This document shows, one piece after another, positions 44,745 to 56,700 of a DNA stretch of 64,000 nt. The notes under the pieces were generated by a model. The model did not search any database. It saw only the letters and a list, made by a program, of their open reading frames with translations, and had not been told where the DNA came from. Numbering within the stretch: position 1 is the first letter of the stretch; every line of letters starts with the position of its first letter. The translations under genes were made by a program, and so were the position numbers. The stretch is from Strongylocentrotus droebachiensis (lineage: Eukaryota > Echinodermata > Echinoidea > Camarodonta > Strongylocentrotidae): contig JAVYIG010002728.1 in NCBI GenBank assembly GCA_035222895.1, forward strand, positions 62,001-126,000, given 5' to 3'.

Positions 44745-47700
44745 GTAAGAAATATTGGATTTGTCGGTGGTAAACGACGATCTGACGACAATTGCTCCAA
44801 GGTCAAACTTAACCTCATCCTAATCCAAAAACTAACCATAAACCTAACTTAAAACCTAATATTAACGTACCCAAAACCTTTGTTGAATAAAGCCCTGGCA
44901 AATTGTTGCAGGAGCACAAATGGGGGTCATCGATCTGGCAACAAATTGTTGCTCCATGGCGAATGTCCTACACTAGCTAATTTCCTACACTAGCTAATTT
45001 CCTTTATTCAACAGTTGACTCGCCTCCTTATTTGTTTTGCTTTGAAATGAAAAGATATGGAGCACAGTCAACATGACTGTCGAGAACTCAACTCAAGATC
45101 GATTTCCACAGCCAATTCCATATCCTACTTAAAGTGTTCTGATATTAAACATAATACGTTTCTGTAATTTGTAATTTATCTTTGTGCAAATCAAAAGGTG
45201 ATGGAGAAGGCTACTGAAAGTGCTTGAGGCTGTTTTGTAATGTCTTTGTGATCGTGTTATAAAGATATACAGGCGAAATGAAGTTTTAAAAAATGCACAG
45301 AAGATATGTGATCTCTTAAGGTAGGTTAAAGGGATCCGGTAACTTTGTCTCAGATTCTGAAACAAAATCCTGGATTTAGCTCGTGCTGCAATAATAATTA
45401 TAAACCTTTAGGTCAGTCAGGAACCCCATGACTTGTACCAGCCGATCACCTGTCTAATTATCAAGATATTTATGATTGGAAATGGAAACCAATTTTAGCG
45501 TTTTCCTAACGGTTTTCCTGTTTGGGGAAAACGAATATGGTAAATCCGGTCACTCAAAGATTATTACTTTTTGAGGCACTTCTTGATCATTTTGAAGCGC
45601 AATTTGTTTAGGGCTTCAATATTACACCATAACACAGACACTGATAACATAATTATATAACGCTGTAAATCTCAGATTTAACATTGTTAAACGATGCCTT
45701 TAATTTGGACACAGAATACAATGATGCTTTTATTCTAAAGAAAAGACATTATTGTCTGAATCTTTATTCTGTTACTAATTTTCTCAAATAACATTTATTT
45801 TCTTTCGGAATACATTCAATAATAATGTAATGTATAGATCTCAAAGAAAAAATGTGTTTCACTCCTGTACCTTTCGAGAGTTGCTGCTATATCGATCAAT
45901 ATCTAAAAAGTGTTCTATCTCTCTTTTTCGTTTAGAATCTGATTCATCTTCGTCCTCTAGATATTGTGAGAATCCTACTTTAACTTCCCTGTTTAAAGGA
46001 CAAAATAGACAGGTAAATGACAAAGTTATTCATGCATACATATCTATATGAATCCTTTCATCTACACGTAACCATGGAACATATCGACGAAAAGCGTTTG
46101 TCAAACATCAAAAAATGGTGATCGTGACAATCCCAATTGTATTTTGTTAAAGGTATTCTTAAAATTTTAGACATCCCCTTCATTTTTTAAGGAGGGGATC
46201 CGCTGGGAAACCAGAAGCGACTTTTACACATATTCACGGCAAAATTAAAGGTCCTCATGTTTTGGGGCTTAGTACAAATCAAAGAAATATATAAAAACAA
46301 ATCTTTCTTAAGCGGTGGTGTGGGTGTCCTCGAACTAAAAAAATTCCAGGGGTTTTTTCACGAGTTTTACGTTTCGCATTATTTGAGCAACTTCTCTCAC
46401 AGCATAATAACCTGTGGAAATCTTACACGGCAGTCCAAGAAAAACACGATCATCTTCTTTTTTTTTCGGGAATTTCTCATATTTTACGTCCCTATGGCAA
46501 TACACAGAGCACAAATCAGTACTGATCATTTACTTTTTTTCTTTAAATATCTTTATAATAAAGTTGTTCGTTCATATAAATCTTTCGTGCACAGCTAAGA
46601 TGCAAAAATATTACATTTGGGTACTTTTAGACTTTTTATTACATTACCTAATATTCAAATGATAGCCTTCTTACGTGATTTTATTTCATTTCTTTTGTAG
46701 AAGCGAGCTGCGCTACTCCGAGGTTAGTAAGCTCTATTCAATAAATTTTATGAATCCTGAAAAATAGGGGTCGAAAAGACAACTGCTAGAGTGCTTTAAA
46801 GACCCTCGAATCCTTTGCTGTTCACAATCCCATGAGTTATGATTATAGTATACCTAAGGCCAAATAAATTAATACCTTCTCCTTCCGTTTAACGACCTGC
46901 CTAAATTTGTTTGTTATTAGATACTTTTGTGTGTGTAAGAAGTATATCAAATGTTAAATATCAAAATTAAAACCCCTCCTCCTTGTTTCGATATTTCTTG
47001 AGGAGAAACTCATAATCAATAAGTACACTTTGCCCAAGACCATGCAGCGCACATTACACGGTCCGAATGCGCTCCGATTTCCGATTTAGTAGCAATTGTA
47101 ATAGATTAGAAAATATGAACATGCATCATCATCCCGATTTAGGTTTTAAACTTATGATAAGAATACTTACAATCGTAATTTAAGTTCTTTAAAGACTTCT
47201 AGTCAGACTAATAGCCGAATCGACTTCAAATCGTAGACAATCGCACTACTTGTCTGCATATGGCACTACGCTTCTGTGCCGATTTAGCTTTTCCTTCTCT
47301 AACCAAACTTGAAATCCCTTGAAATTTGAAATAAAACAGTTGGAATAAATATATTTCCAGTTTAAATTTACTATATGCCAACACGTGGACTTAATATCCG
47401 ATACATGTATATAAACTTCACCTCGATAATTTAGGCTCGCTTCAACGATTGGCTATTTTCGTGAAAAACAAATAGAATCTAAAAATTCCACATTTATGAA
47501 TAGTTTGCACTTACCTCTTACGAGGAGAACATCAAACATTTCAAAATAATAATTTCTTTCTTCAAAAATCTAAAATTCTAAATGATTTAATGTAATGTAG
47601 TCTTAATATTATATTGTCACTAACTAGTTTCTCAAATTACATTTATTTTCTTTAATAAGAAGTTTAATGATAATGTAACGTATCAATTTCAAAGAAAATA

Positions 47701-50700
47701 AATAAATCTGATAGAAAATTAATGTATGTAATATCCTAAGAATAGTAATTAAAGATGAAAATGTGTTTACCATCATACTTACAACTTTGTATCACATTGT
47801 GCATAATATAGTTACGGATTGTCAAGGTCCTGGATCTCCACAGCTCACGATCGAGTGTGACCCAGGATCAGCAATCAACATCACCAAAGGAATTTGTGTG
47901 TTGGTCCCTTCTTGTGGTGATTATGACTCCTCCATGGATAGCCAGTGTGAAGACGGTGACAAGATGGCACAGTGGGCTCCGTACTGCGCGACTCGCAATC
48001 CATGTGGCGTCACTAGCTCATGCATGGACGGTACATGCACGGGAGCGTACACCTACACCTACGCTGATTATGAATGTAAGCAGTAGCAGTTCTATAAATA
48101 GTGGGAAATCAACTCCCTTCCCACCTTATCCCTAAAAAAAAATCTTCCACTCCAATTAAAAGAAGAAAAAAAAACAGTTTAATTAAATGAATCTAAGAAA
48201 GGCACATGTTGACTAAATGTACGAATCCCCAAGTCCCAGCACACCTCCTGAAAAAATATTCTGCTAGAACCGCGTCCGAATGTAAGTTTAGGTTTAGATA
48301 TAATTGCATGATAGCGAAAGAATGGCAATATAATATCTCCAATAGCTTTGACATGAAATGTTCATAACCCAATAAATCAATTAATATGATTATCATGAAG
48401 AGAAATTAATTGTAAACGGTGTTCCTACTGCAAAATTAATTGCATAATAATCAACTGAAATTGGGAAACCAATATCAAAATATATTCAAGTTATTCTTAT
48501 GGGATTGGTAGAGAAGTGATGGTTTATATTATTTTTTAATACTTATGTTTCGGAATTGTTGTCTATGTGCTATATATGTCTTATAACGATAATAGTTGCA
48601 ATTTATTACGGTTTTAGAACAGATAAGTCTTTAAACTCCGTTTGAATGTGCCTACTGTTGGCGGGTTGGTGATGATTTTAATTTGAGGAGTGGTTGAATA
48701 AAGATCACCGACGATCTTTTCCCCCTATAAATCAAATTGTGTAAATCATCGATCGTCTTTTTAATGCTCTTCATATTCCAAACACAGGTGTCGCAGGTGA
48801 AACAACCGTCGGTGCCGACAACGTTAACAAGTGTAAGTTGTCCATAACGGGATCATCTGACCATGGCCCTAGGTCCATGATCTGACATACAAACATTCGC
48901 TCGGAAGAATATAATTCGGTGTAATTTAAAGAATTGACTAACTAGTTTGCTTTCTAGATAAAATTGTTTACAACATCATAAATTGACGTCCATCTTGCAA
49001 GTTATTCAATCCATTTACTTACTCGCTAATTCATTTATTTCATCCATTCGTTCATTTTAATAATTTCATATCATTCAAAACAGAAATAAGTTTTTTAACA
49101 CTAAGTTCGAAGATAAAACGATATTCATAATAATTATTGTTTATTGCTTGGTTACTGCAGTGTTTCCCATTCTTCTACTAAGTTATGTATGTAATCCTGA
49201 AATACCTTGTTTTCGTAAAATATACATATCACATTAAAAGAATTAGGGTTAATTTATGACATAATCTATTAGGATTATACTGACGTAATAAAATTGTATA
49301 TTTCTGTTCGATAACAGGGCACTCCTGAAACGACTACAGAAGATCCGACTCCAACGCCAGGTAAATATTCACTTGACTCTCAATCCTAATGTTTAGGGTT
49401 CGAATCCCAGCCCCGCACCAATGTCCTTTGGCAAGACATTAATCCACATTCGCCACTTCTAATCCAGTTGTGAATGGGCAATTGTTAGGGTAGTTATAAT
49501 TGCAGGGTCCTCTGGAAGAACAGCACTGAAGCTGATTAGGCTTCTCTTGGTAAACAAAATTTATGCTTGTTATCATTATCATTATTTTTATAGATAAGAC
49601 AAAATCAGCTAAAAACCAACTAAGTTATTATGGTAAATCAGAAACATTAGTATGTAACTACTATTATAACTGTATTATTATCAATTATTTTCATTATTAT
49701 TATTACTTTTTGCAATGACGAATATCGTCATTGCCTTGTTTTCGTTCACGTTCTTCCCCATTAATTGCAATGACGACCTTCGTCATTGCCTTGTTTCCGT
49801 TCACATTCTGCCCCATTAATATTCTTATCCTGGTTTTCCTTATCGTCCGGAAATCACATTCGCTTTGCACGTAGGGCTTGTTATTCCTAGTTAGGTGCTT
49901 TTCTCATGTCCTTTTCCCTTCAAATTTCATAGGCATCATCTCTAGCATCTTATCCAGGTCACCTACTTCTTCGTTTTCTGAAATCACTCATGCGTAAACG
50001 TCCAGGCGCCATTTTGTCCGTTTCTGGTCCATTTTAAGGCCTTTCTATCTTCCTTCCTATCTCCACTATCCTAGATCCTACAAACTTCGAACAAATTCCT
50101 CTAGATAGTCTCAGAGATGTTCTTTCATATGCGACGCATAACTTGCCCTTCAAAATGCCATCTTCATACTCAAAATTCAAATCTGAAACCGTCTCCGTCA
50201 ACAGTCTCTCAAATTCTTGAAAAATTGAACCCTAAATAATCTAAAACTGCCATAACTTTCTCATATAAATTCTGTTTTGTATATAAAATTTACAGTATCT
50301 TTATCTCATAATTGCACATAGCCATGCCAAATCTCACGCTCCAGTGGCTATGCAAAACATAAATAGCGCCCTCTAAAGTTCCGGGAATTGGCTTTCTTTA
50401 TGTGGCCGTATCGCCATTATAGCTTGGCAGACCCGGACCCTTTTTTGGATTTAGATACTTGAACATATGCCCTTTCCAGCCATATACAAAATTATATACC
50501 CTAACACTGACCGACTTTGCGAAAAATGCCCTCTAAATATGCAGTTTTCAAGATAATTGAAAAAAAAAACTTCAATTTGCTTTAAAATGGCGATCTTTTT
50601 ACGTACGTCAATGAAACTTTGCAGACACATGTATACGTGACAACTGTCTGCCAAGTTTGGTAAATTTTAATAACGTCAGCGCAAAGTTATCGCCCAAAAT

Positions 50701-53700
50701 GAAGAATTTGCTATGCATTACGTAATAGCGTGTTCAATGCGTGCAGTACATTGCGCGCAGTTAACAATGGTGTCAAACTGACCGCAATGAAGTGCCCTTT
50801 CGAATGATACCAAGTATAGTATATTTTCACACACAAAATTGTGAGTAAATCGCATTTGAACAAAGGTCACTACACGAATTCCGCCGAGTTTCCGCCCGAA
50901 TCTAACACGTATCGGCTATGACGTCATCTTTTCAGACTGCTTTTCGCCCCTTAAACATCTTTTTTTTTTCCTTGAAAATTTGCAGTGACATGCCGAGTTC
51001 CAATACGCAAGGCACCTTCGTGGCCGGATTTTTTTTAATTGGTCAAGGGGGCCATCTCTTTGTTTGCTTTGTTCGCCGATTTGCACGGACGTAGGCGTGC
51101 CAACTTCGCATTTTTGCACAGATGTATACGAGTCAATTAGACATTCATAATACCGCTCGCAGTGTGTAGCCACGCGTTGCGTTTACTATTGTTTACATTG
51201 TATACATCGCACACTTTCCGGTAAACTGTTTTTCTTCATAGTGTTACATTCGAAATTACCGTGTATTTAGCGGTTTTCTTTGGATTTTTTTTACTGATGT
51301 TACGATGGCACCTGCTGGAAAACGTCAACGTGTGTTTAGTGTAGAGGAGGCTCGAGATCTTGTTACTATGGAAGCATGGAGCATGGACTCTGATTCCGAC
51401 GAATCGAGCAGTGACGAAGACTCTAGTGATAAAAGTGTTCCCTGAGAGTAGACTGATAGAATAAGAATGAATAAAAATTAATGAAAGAGCTAGAGATGAC
51501 AGCAAGAAAGAGAGTAGACTGATAGAATAAGAATGAATAAAAAAAATGAAAGAAGGAGATAGAGATGACAGCAAGAAAGAGAGTAGACAGTGATAGAATA
51601 AGAATGAATAAAAATAATGAAAGAAAGAGATAGAGATGACAGCAAGAAAGAGAGTAGACTGATAGAATAAGAATGAATAAAAATTAATGAAAGAGCTAGA
51701 GATGACAGCAAGAAAGAGAGTAGACAGTGATAGAATAAGAATGAATAAAACTAATGAAAGAAAGATGTATCCTGTCTTGCCGTCATCTTTATATCTTTCT
51801 TTTATTATCTTTATTCATTCTTATGCTATCAGTGTTTACTCTCTTTCTTTCCGTCATCTCTATCTTATTATTATTATCATTTTCCTATCTATATGTACCC
51901 TATGTCTTGCCGTCATCTGTATATCTTTTTCTTATTATCTTTATTCATTATTATGCTATGAGTGTAATACTCTCTTTCTTGCCGTCATCTCTATCTCATT
52001 ATTATTATCATTTTCCTATCTATAATTATGTACCCTATGTCTTGCCGTCATCTCTATATCTTTCTCTTATTATCTTTATTCATTCTTATGCTATCAGTGT
52101 TTACTCTCTTTCTTTCCGTCATCTCTATCTTATTATTATTATCATTTTCCTATCTATAATTATGTACCCTATGTCTTGCCGTCATCTCTATATCTTTCTC
52201 TTATTATCTTTATTCATTCTTATGCTATCAGTGTTTACTCTCTTTCTTGCCGTCATCTCTATCTTATTATTATTATCATTTTCCTATCTATATGTACCCT
52301 ATGTCTTGCCGTCATCTGTATATCTTTCTCTTATTATCTTTATTCATTCTTATGCTATCAGTGTTTACTCTCTTTCTTGCCGTCATCTCTATCTTATTAT
52401 TATTATTATTTTCCTATCAATATGTATCCTATGTCTTGCCGTCATCTCTATATATTTCTCTTATTATCTTTATTCATTCTTGTGCTATCAGTGTTTACTC
52501 TCTTTCTTTCCGTCATCTCTATCTTTTTATTATTATCATTTTCCTATCTATATGTACCCTATGTCTTGCCGTCATCTCTATATCTTTCTCTTATTATCTT
52601 TATTCATTCTTATGCTATCAGTGTTTACTCTCTTTCTTTCCGTCATCTCTATCTTATTATTATTATCATTTTCCTATCTATATGTACCCTATGTCTTGCC
52701 GTCATCTCTATATCTTTCTCTTATTATCTTTATTCATTCTTATGCTATCAGTGTTTACTCTCTTTCTTTCCGTCATCTCTATCTCATTATTATTGTTATT
52801 TTCGTATCAATATGTATCCTGTCTTGCCGTCATCTTTATCTCTTTCTCTTATAATCTTTATTCACAGTAAAGTCCTTTCATTTCATATCACTATTTCTCT
52901 CTCATAATGTCTCTCACGTCCGTTCTCCATATTTTATTCATTGCATACTCCACTCGTCAATCATTTCTGATAATAAGCTCTCTCACAATAAAGTAAATGG
53001 AAAACAATGCAATATAGTTTATATTTTAAGATTGATTCATTCTTTCTTTGTATATCTATGGCTGTGATAAATGTACTTGAAATCAATTTTATTGAGGGGT
53101 AAAGAAGGTGAGAGAACAGATGCGGTGAACATTCATAATGAGACATTTCAATAAGATGCTGATTATGTCATGTATATCACATATAATATATTATGCCTAT
53201 ACCATTTTTACATGCTCATACCAGTGGGCAAAATCAATAACATTCTCTTATTTCTTATTGACTTATCATGGCACAACAAAGAAAAACATCCCCACGACGT
53301 CCCTTTTCATGCCCCGCTAAACCGGACATTGACAATAACCTGGGGTAATAGGGATTTCAATGGGCAGATTAGCCCATTGTCAAGGGTGGCTGAGCGGGGT
53401 ACTTTCAAGTCTCTCCCTATTGAACTTCTTTTCTTCAACAACCTAAATACTAACCTTCTGAATTGTTAGAATACTTGAGCAAGGTATGTAAAGAAAGGTA
53501 AGAAGTCCACCTTTCTAATAGATTCGATTTGAAGATGTCTTATCATTGCTAAATAAGAAATTCTAGAGGGATAAAAAACTGCCGTAAATAAGAAAAATTA
53601 AACATTATATAATTATGATTATTATAAAAATGATAATTCAAAATATAACAAATGACGGTTCATCGAAAAGCACGTTTTCCGGTCTACAACTTTGCTGCAC

Positions 53701-56700
53701 AATATTTTTCATCATGATCATCCAGTGAAGAGTTATAGCCTCTTGATTCAGCAGAGTCAATAAAGATTCCCTCGAAATGTGTGACCCTAAAAGAATGTGG
53801 CACAGGGGGGTTTTTTAAGTGGCGCATAAAGAGTTAAGACGCCATTATGTCCTATAAATCTATTTTACATCACGTGTTTCGATAGGATTATCATAGAAAA
53901 AAAAAAGAGTGGTTTATAATAACAACCATGAAATTCTCTTTCTAATGATACCAAATACGGCCAATAAAGAGACATAAAGAGAGAGAGAAAAAACAATTTA
54001 ACTCCGGTCATAATACAGATCCTGTACGTTTTCCGCCCATGCATTACACGCATTGTCTATGGGGCATATCGGGTTCACGCTTTTGGCCCCCAGGGTTCTA
54101 GGACAACTACCCCCTGGGCAATCACCCCCCGGAAAATTACCCCCCGGAAAACTACCCCCAAAGGACAATTACCCCCTGGAATATTACCCCCCGGAGAATC
54201 ACCCCCCCGAGGACAACTACCCCCCAAGGCTAATTACCCCCCGGAAATTTACCCCCGGAGAATTACCCCCCGAGGACAATTACCCCCCGAGGACAACTAC
54301 CCCCTGAGGACAATTACCCCCTAGGACAACTACCCCCCGAGGACAATTACCCCCCATGGACACTACTGGGCATGGTGGCTCAGTGGTTAGAGCCCGTCTC
54401 ATGAACGGAAGGTCGTGGGTTCGAACCCCGGCCGAGTCATACCAAATACTTATAATAATGGGACCTTCTGCCTTCTAGCTAGGCGCTCAGCATATTAGAT
54501 TGGATAAGGGTAGTAATAATTATGTTATGTTATGCAGGGCCCGCTGGAAAAGCAGTTTCATAACTGAAGTGGCTACCCTGGGTAAATTAAACGTTATTAT
54601 TATTATTATTATTATTATTAACCTCGAGGACAACTACCCCCGAGGACAACTACCCCTCCCCCGTCGGCGACAACTCCCCCCCCCCCCCGCGAGGGGGGGG
54701 GGTGGAGGTGTAGTTTTGCTACCGAGTAAAGAACAGAATTACATTTCTTAGAAATTGAACAATACATTGCGAGCAGATGAGTACGCGTACAGCCTATCTC
54801 ACCATCAATGGCACCACAAAGAAATTAGGATGAAAGATTTCCTTTATGCATCCTCTGTAACTTTTTCATCAGCTGATCCATAATTAAGGTTTTCTTCACG
54901 TTATCTATTTATTTCTGTTGTCATGCTGAAGTATAATATGTTTTCGTGTACGTTAAATTATTTTAAAATAGAAATTGCCTTCAAGTTATATGTACGGTGA
55001 CATGTCAAAAGAAAATAAATATCCGCTCTCTGGTAATTCATCTCATTTGATTTTGTAACTCCAGCACAGCATTTTTCAACCGGGGTGCCGCAAGAGAATG
55101 ATTTGGAAAACGTTAATTAAAAAAAAAAATCAAATACCAGAAACGGTTAAAATATGTAATTACAAGAGAAAATAAAATTTTGAAGATACTAAAATGCTTT
55201 CCTTCCTCGCTCGCTGACAATATTTTGACAGCAAGGCAAATAAGGGCAACGAGAGGCCCGAATATCCTCATATTAGTGTATCAAGGTCATGACCGAATAT
55301 ATCACTTTTTATTTATGTACATTCGGAGGCAAGGTGCCCGCAGACAGTACTTAAAATAGTTTCTAGTGTGTGGATTACAAACTATTTTTTTACCAGTTTG
55401 AAAATGTCTTTTTATTCTTAAATGTGCCCATACCTGTGTGCATAGCACTTGACGAGAGCCAGAGTCATGCAAAATTAATAGTCTGTAAAGACTTTGGGAT
55501 TTGGGAGAAACTTTTCATTTCTTAAGAGGGTACCGTGACTAACAAAAAGCTAAAATAACGCTGCTCCACAGAAATGTCCTCGGGGGGTAATTGTCCTCGG
55601 GGGTAGTTGTCCTCGGGGGGTAATTGTCCTTGGGGGTAGTTGTCTTTGGGGGGTAATTGTCCCCGGGGGGTAGTTGTCCTCGGGGGGGGGTAATTTTCCG
55701 GGGGGTACTTTTCCGGGGGGGTAGTTCTCCTCGGGGGGTAATTGTCCTCGGGGGTAGTTGTCTTTGGGGGGTAATTGTCCCCGGGGGGTAGTTGTCCTCG
55801 GGGGGTAATTTTCCGGGGGGGGTAATTGTCCTTGGGGGGTAATTGTCCTCGGGGGGTAATTCTCCGGGGGTAGTTTTTCGGGGGGTAATCGTCCTACGGG
55901 GGTAGTTTTCCGAGGGGTAATTTACCGGGGGGTGATTGCCCAGGGGATAATTGTCCTGATACGGGCCCCCAGAACGATCTTGAATGCAATGACGAACATG
56001 CACCTAATCACATTGGTTTTTGCACGCAGTGCTTGCGAGCCCTTTCTAGGTTCTTTCCCCTAACCCAATTTCTTTCAAACTTCGTAGGCATAGTCACTAC
56101 CATCCCATCAAGGTCACTGTTGAGGCCTTTCTTTCGCCCTACCTATCTCCAATATCACAGAAGCTACAGACTTCGTACACATTGCTCTGGATAGTCCGAG
56201 AGAAGCTCTTTCGTTTCACACGTAGAAACATTGCGTCATTGCACGCACATCGTTGTGACACGATTGCATTTCTAGTATTATTATTATTATTATCATCATA
56301 ATCATCACCATTATTATTATTATTATTATTATTATGACTATTTTATCATTATAATTATTGCTATTATTACCATTATTATTATTATTATTATTATTATGAC
56401 TATTTTATCATTATAATTATTGCTATTATTATTATTAATATTATCATTGTTGTCATCATCATCATCATCATAATTATTATATTTTTAGTTAACATTTTTG
56501 TTCATATCATTACTATTATTTCTCTTTCGCATGATAGTTTATGTAGTACGACTGGTTGATGGAAGCGATGAAAGTGAAGGCAGAGTTGAGGTTTATAACA
56601 ATGGAGCCTGGGGAACTGTCTGTGATGACTTGTGGCATGACACCGATGCTGGAGTTGTCTGCCGAAGTCTTGGATTTGATTCTGGAACTGGGGTAGGAAG

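Noticed and set aside
51754..52854. A 366-codon open frame (and overlapping frames of 243 and 207 codons) of Ser/Leu/Ile/Tyr-rich sequence
   Set aside because: It lies wholly in the minisatellite. The unit is stop-free in all three frames and its period is mostly not a multiple of three, so the frames are a by-product of repetition.
54366..54435. Possible tRNA-Met-like gene
   Set aside because: A and B boxes and an anticodon-like loop are present, but the acceptor stem is poor and a SINE body and ATT tail follow.
54099..55955. CRISPR-like regular repeats
   Set aside because: Units of about 15 bp without unique spacers, in a eukaryotic foldback element.
55539..56003. Minus-strand frame rich in DNYPPRTITP-like repeats, and a similar + frame at 54053-54307
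   Set aside because: They are translations of the 15-bp repeat arms of the foldback element, with no start context or splice support.
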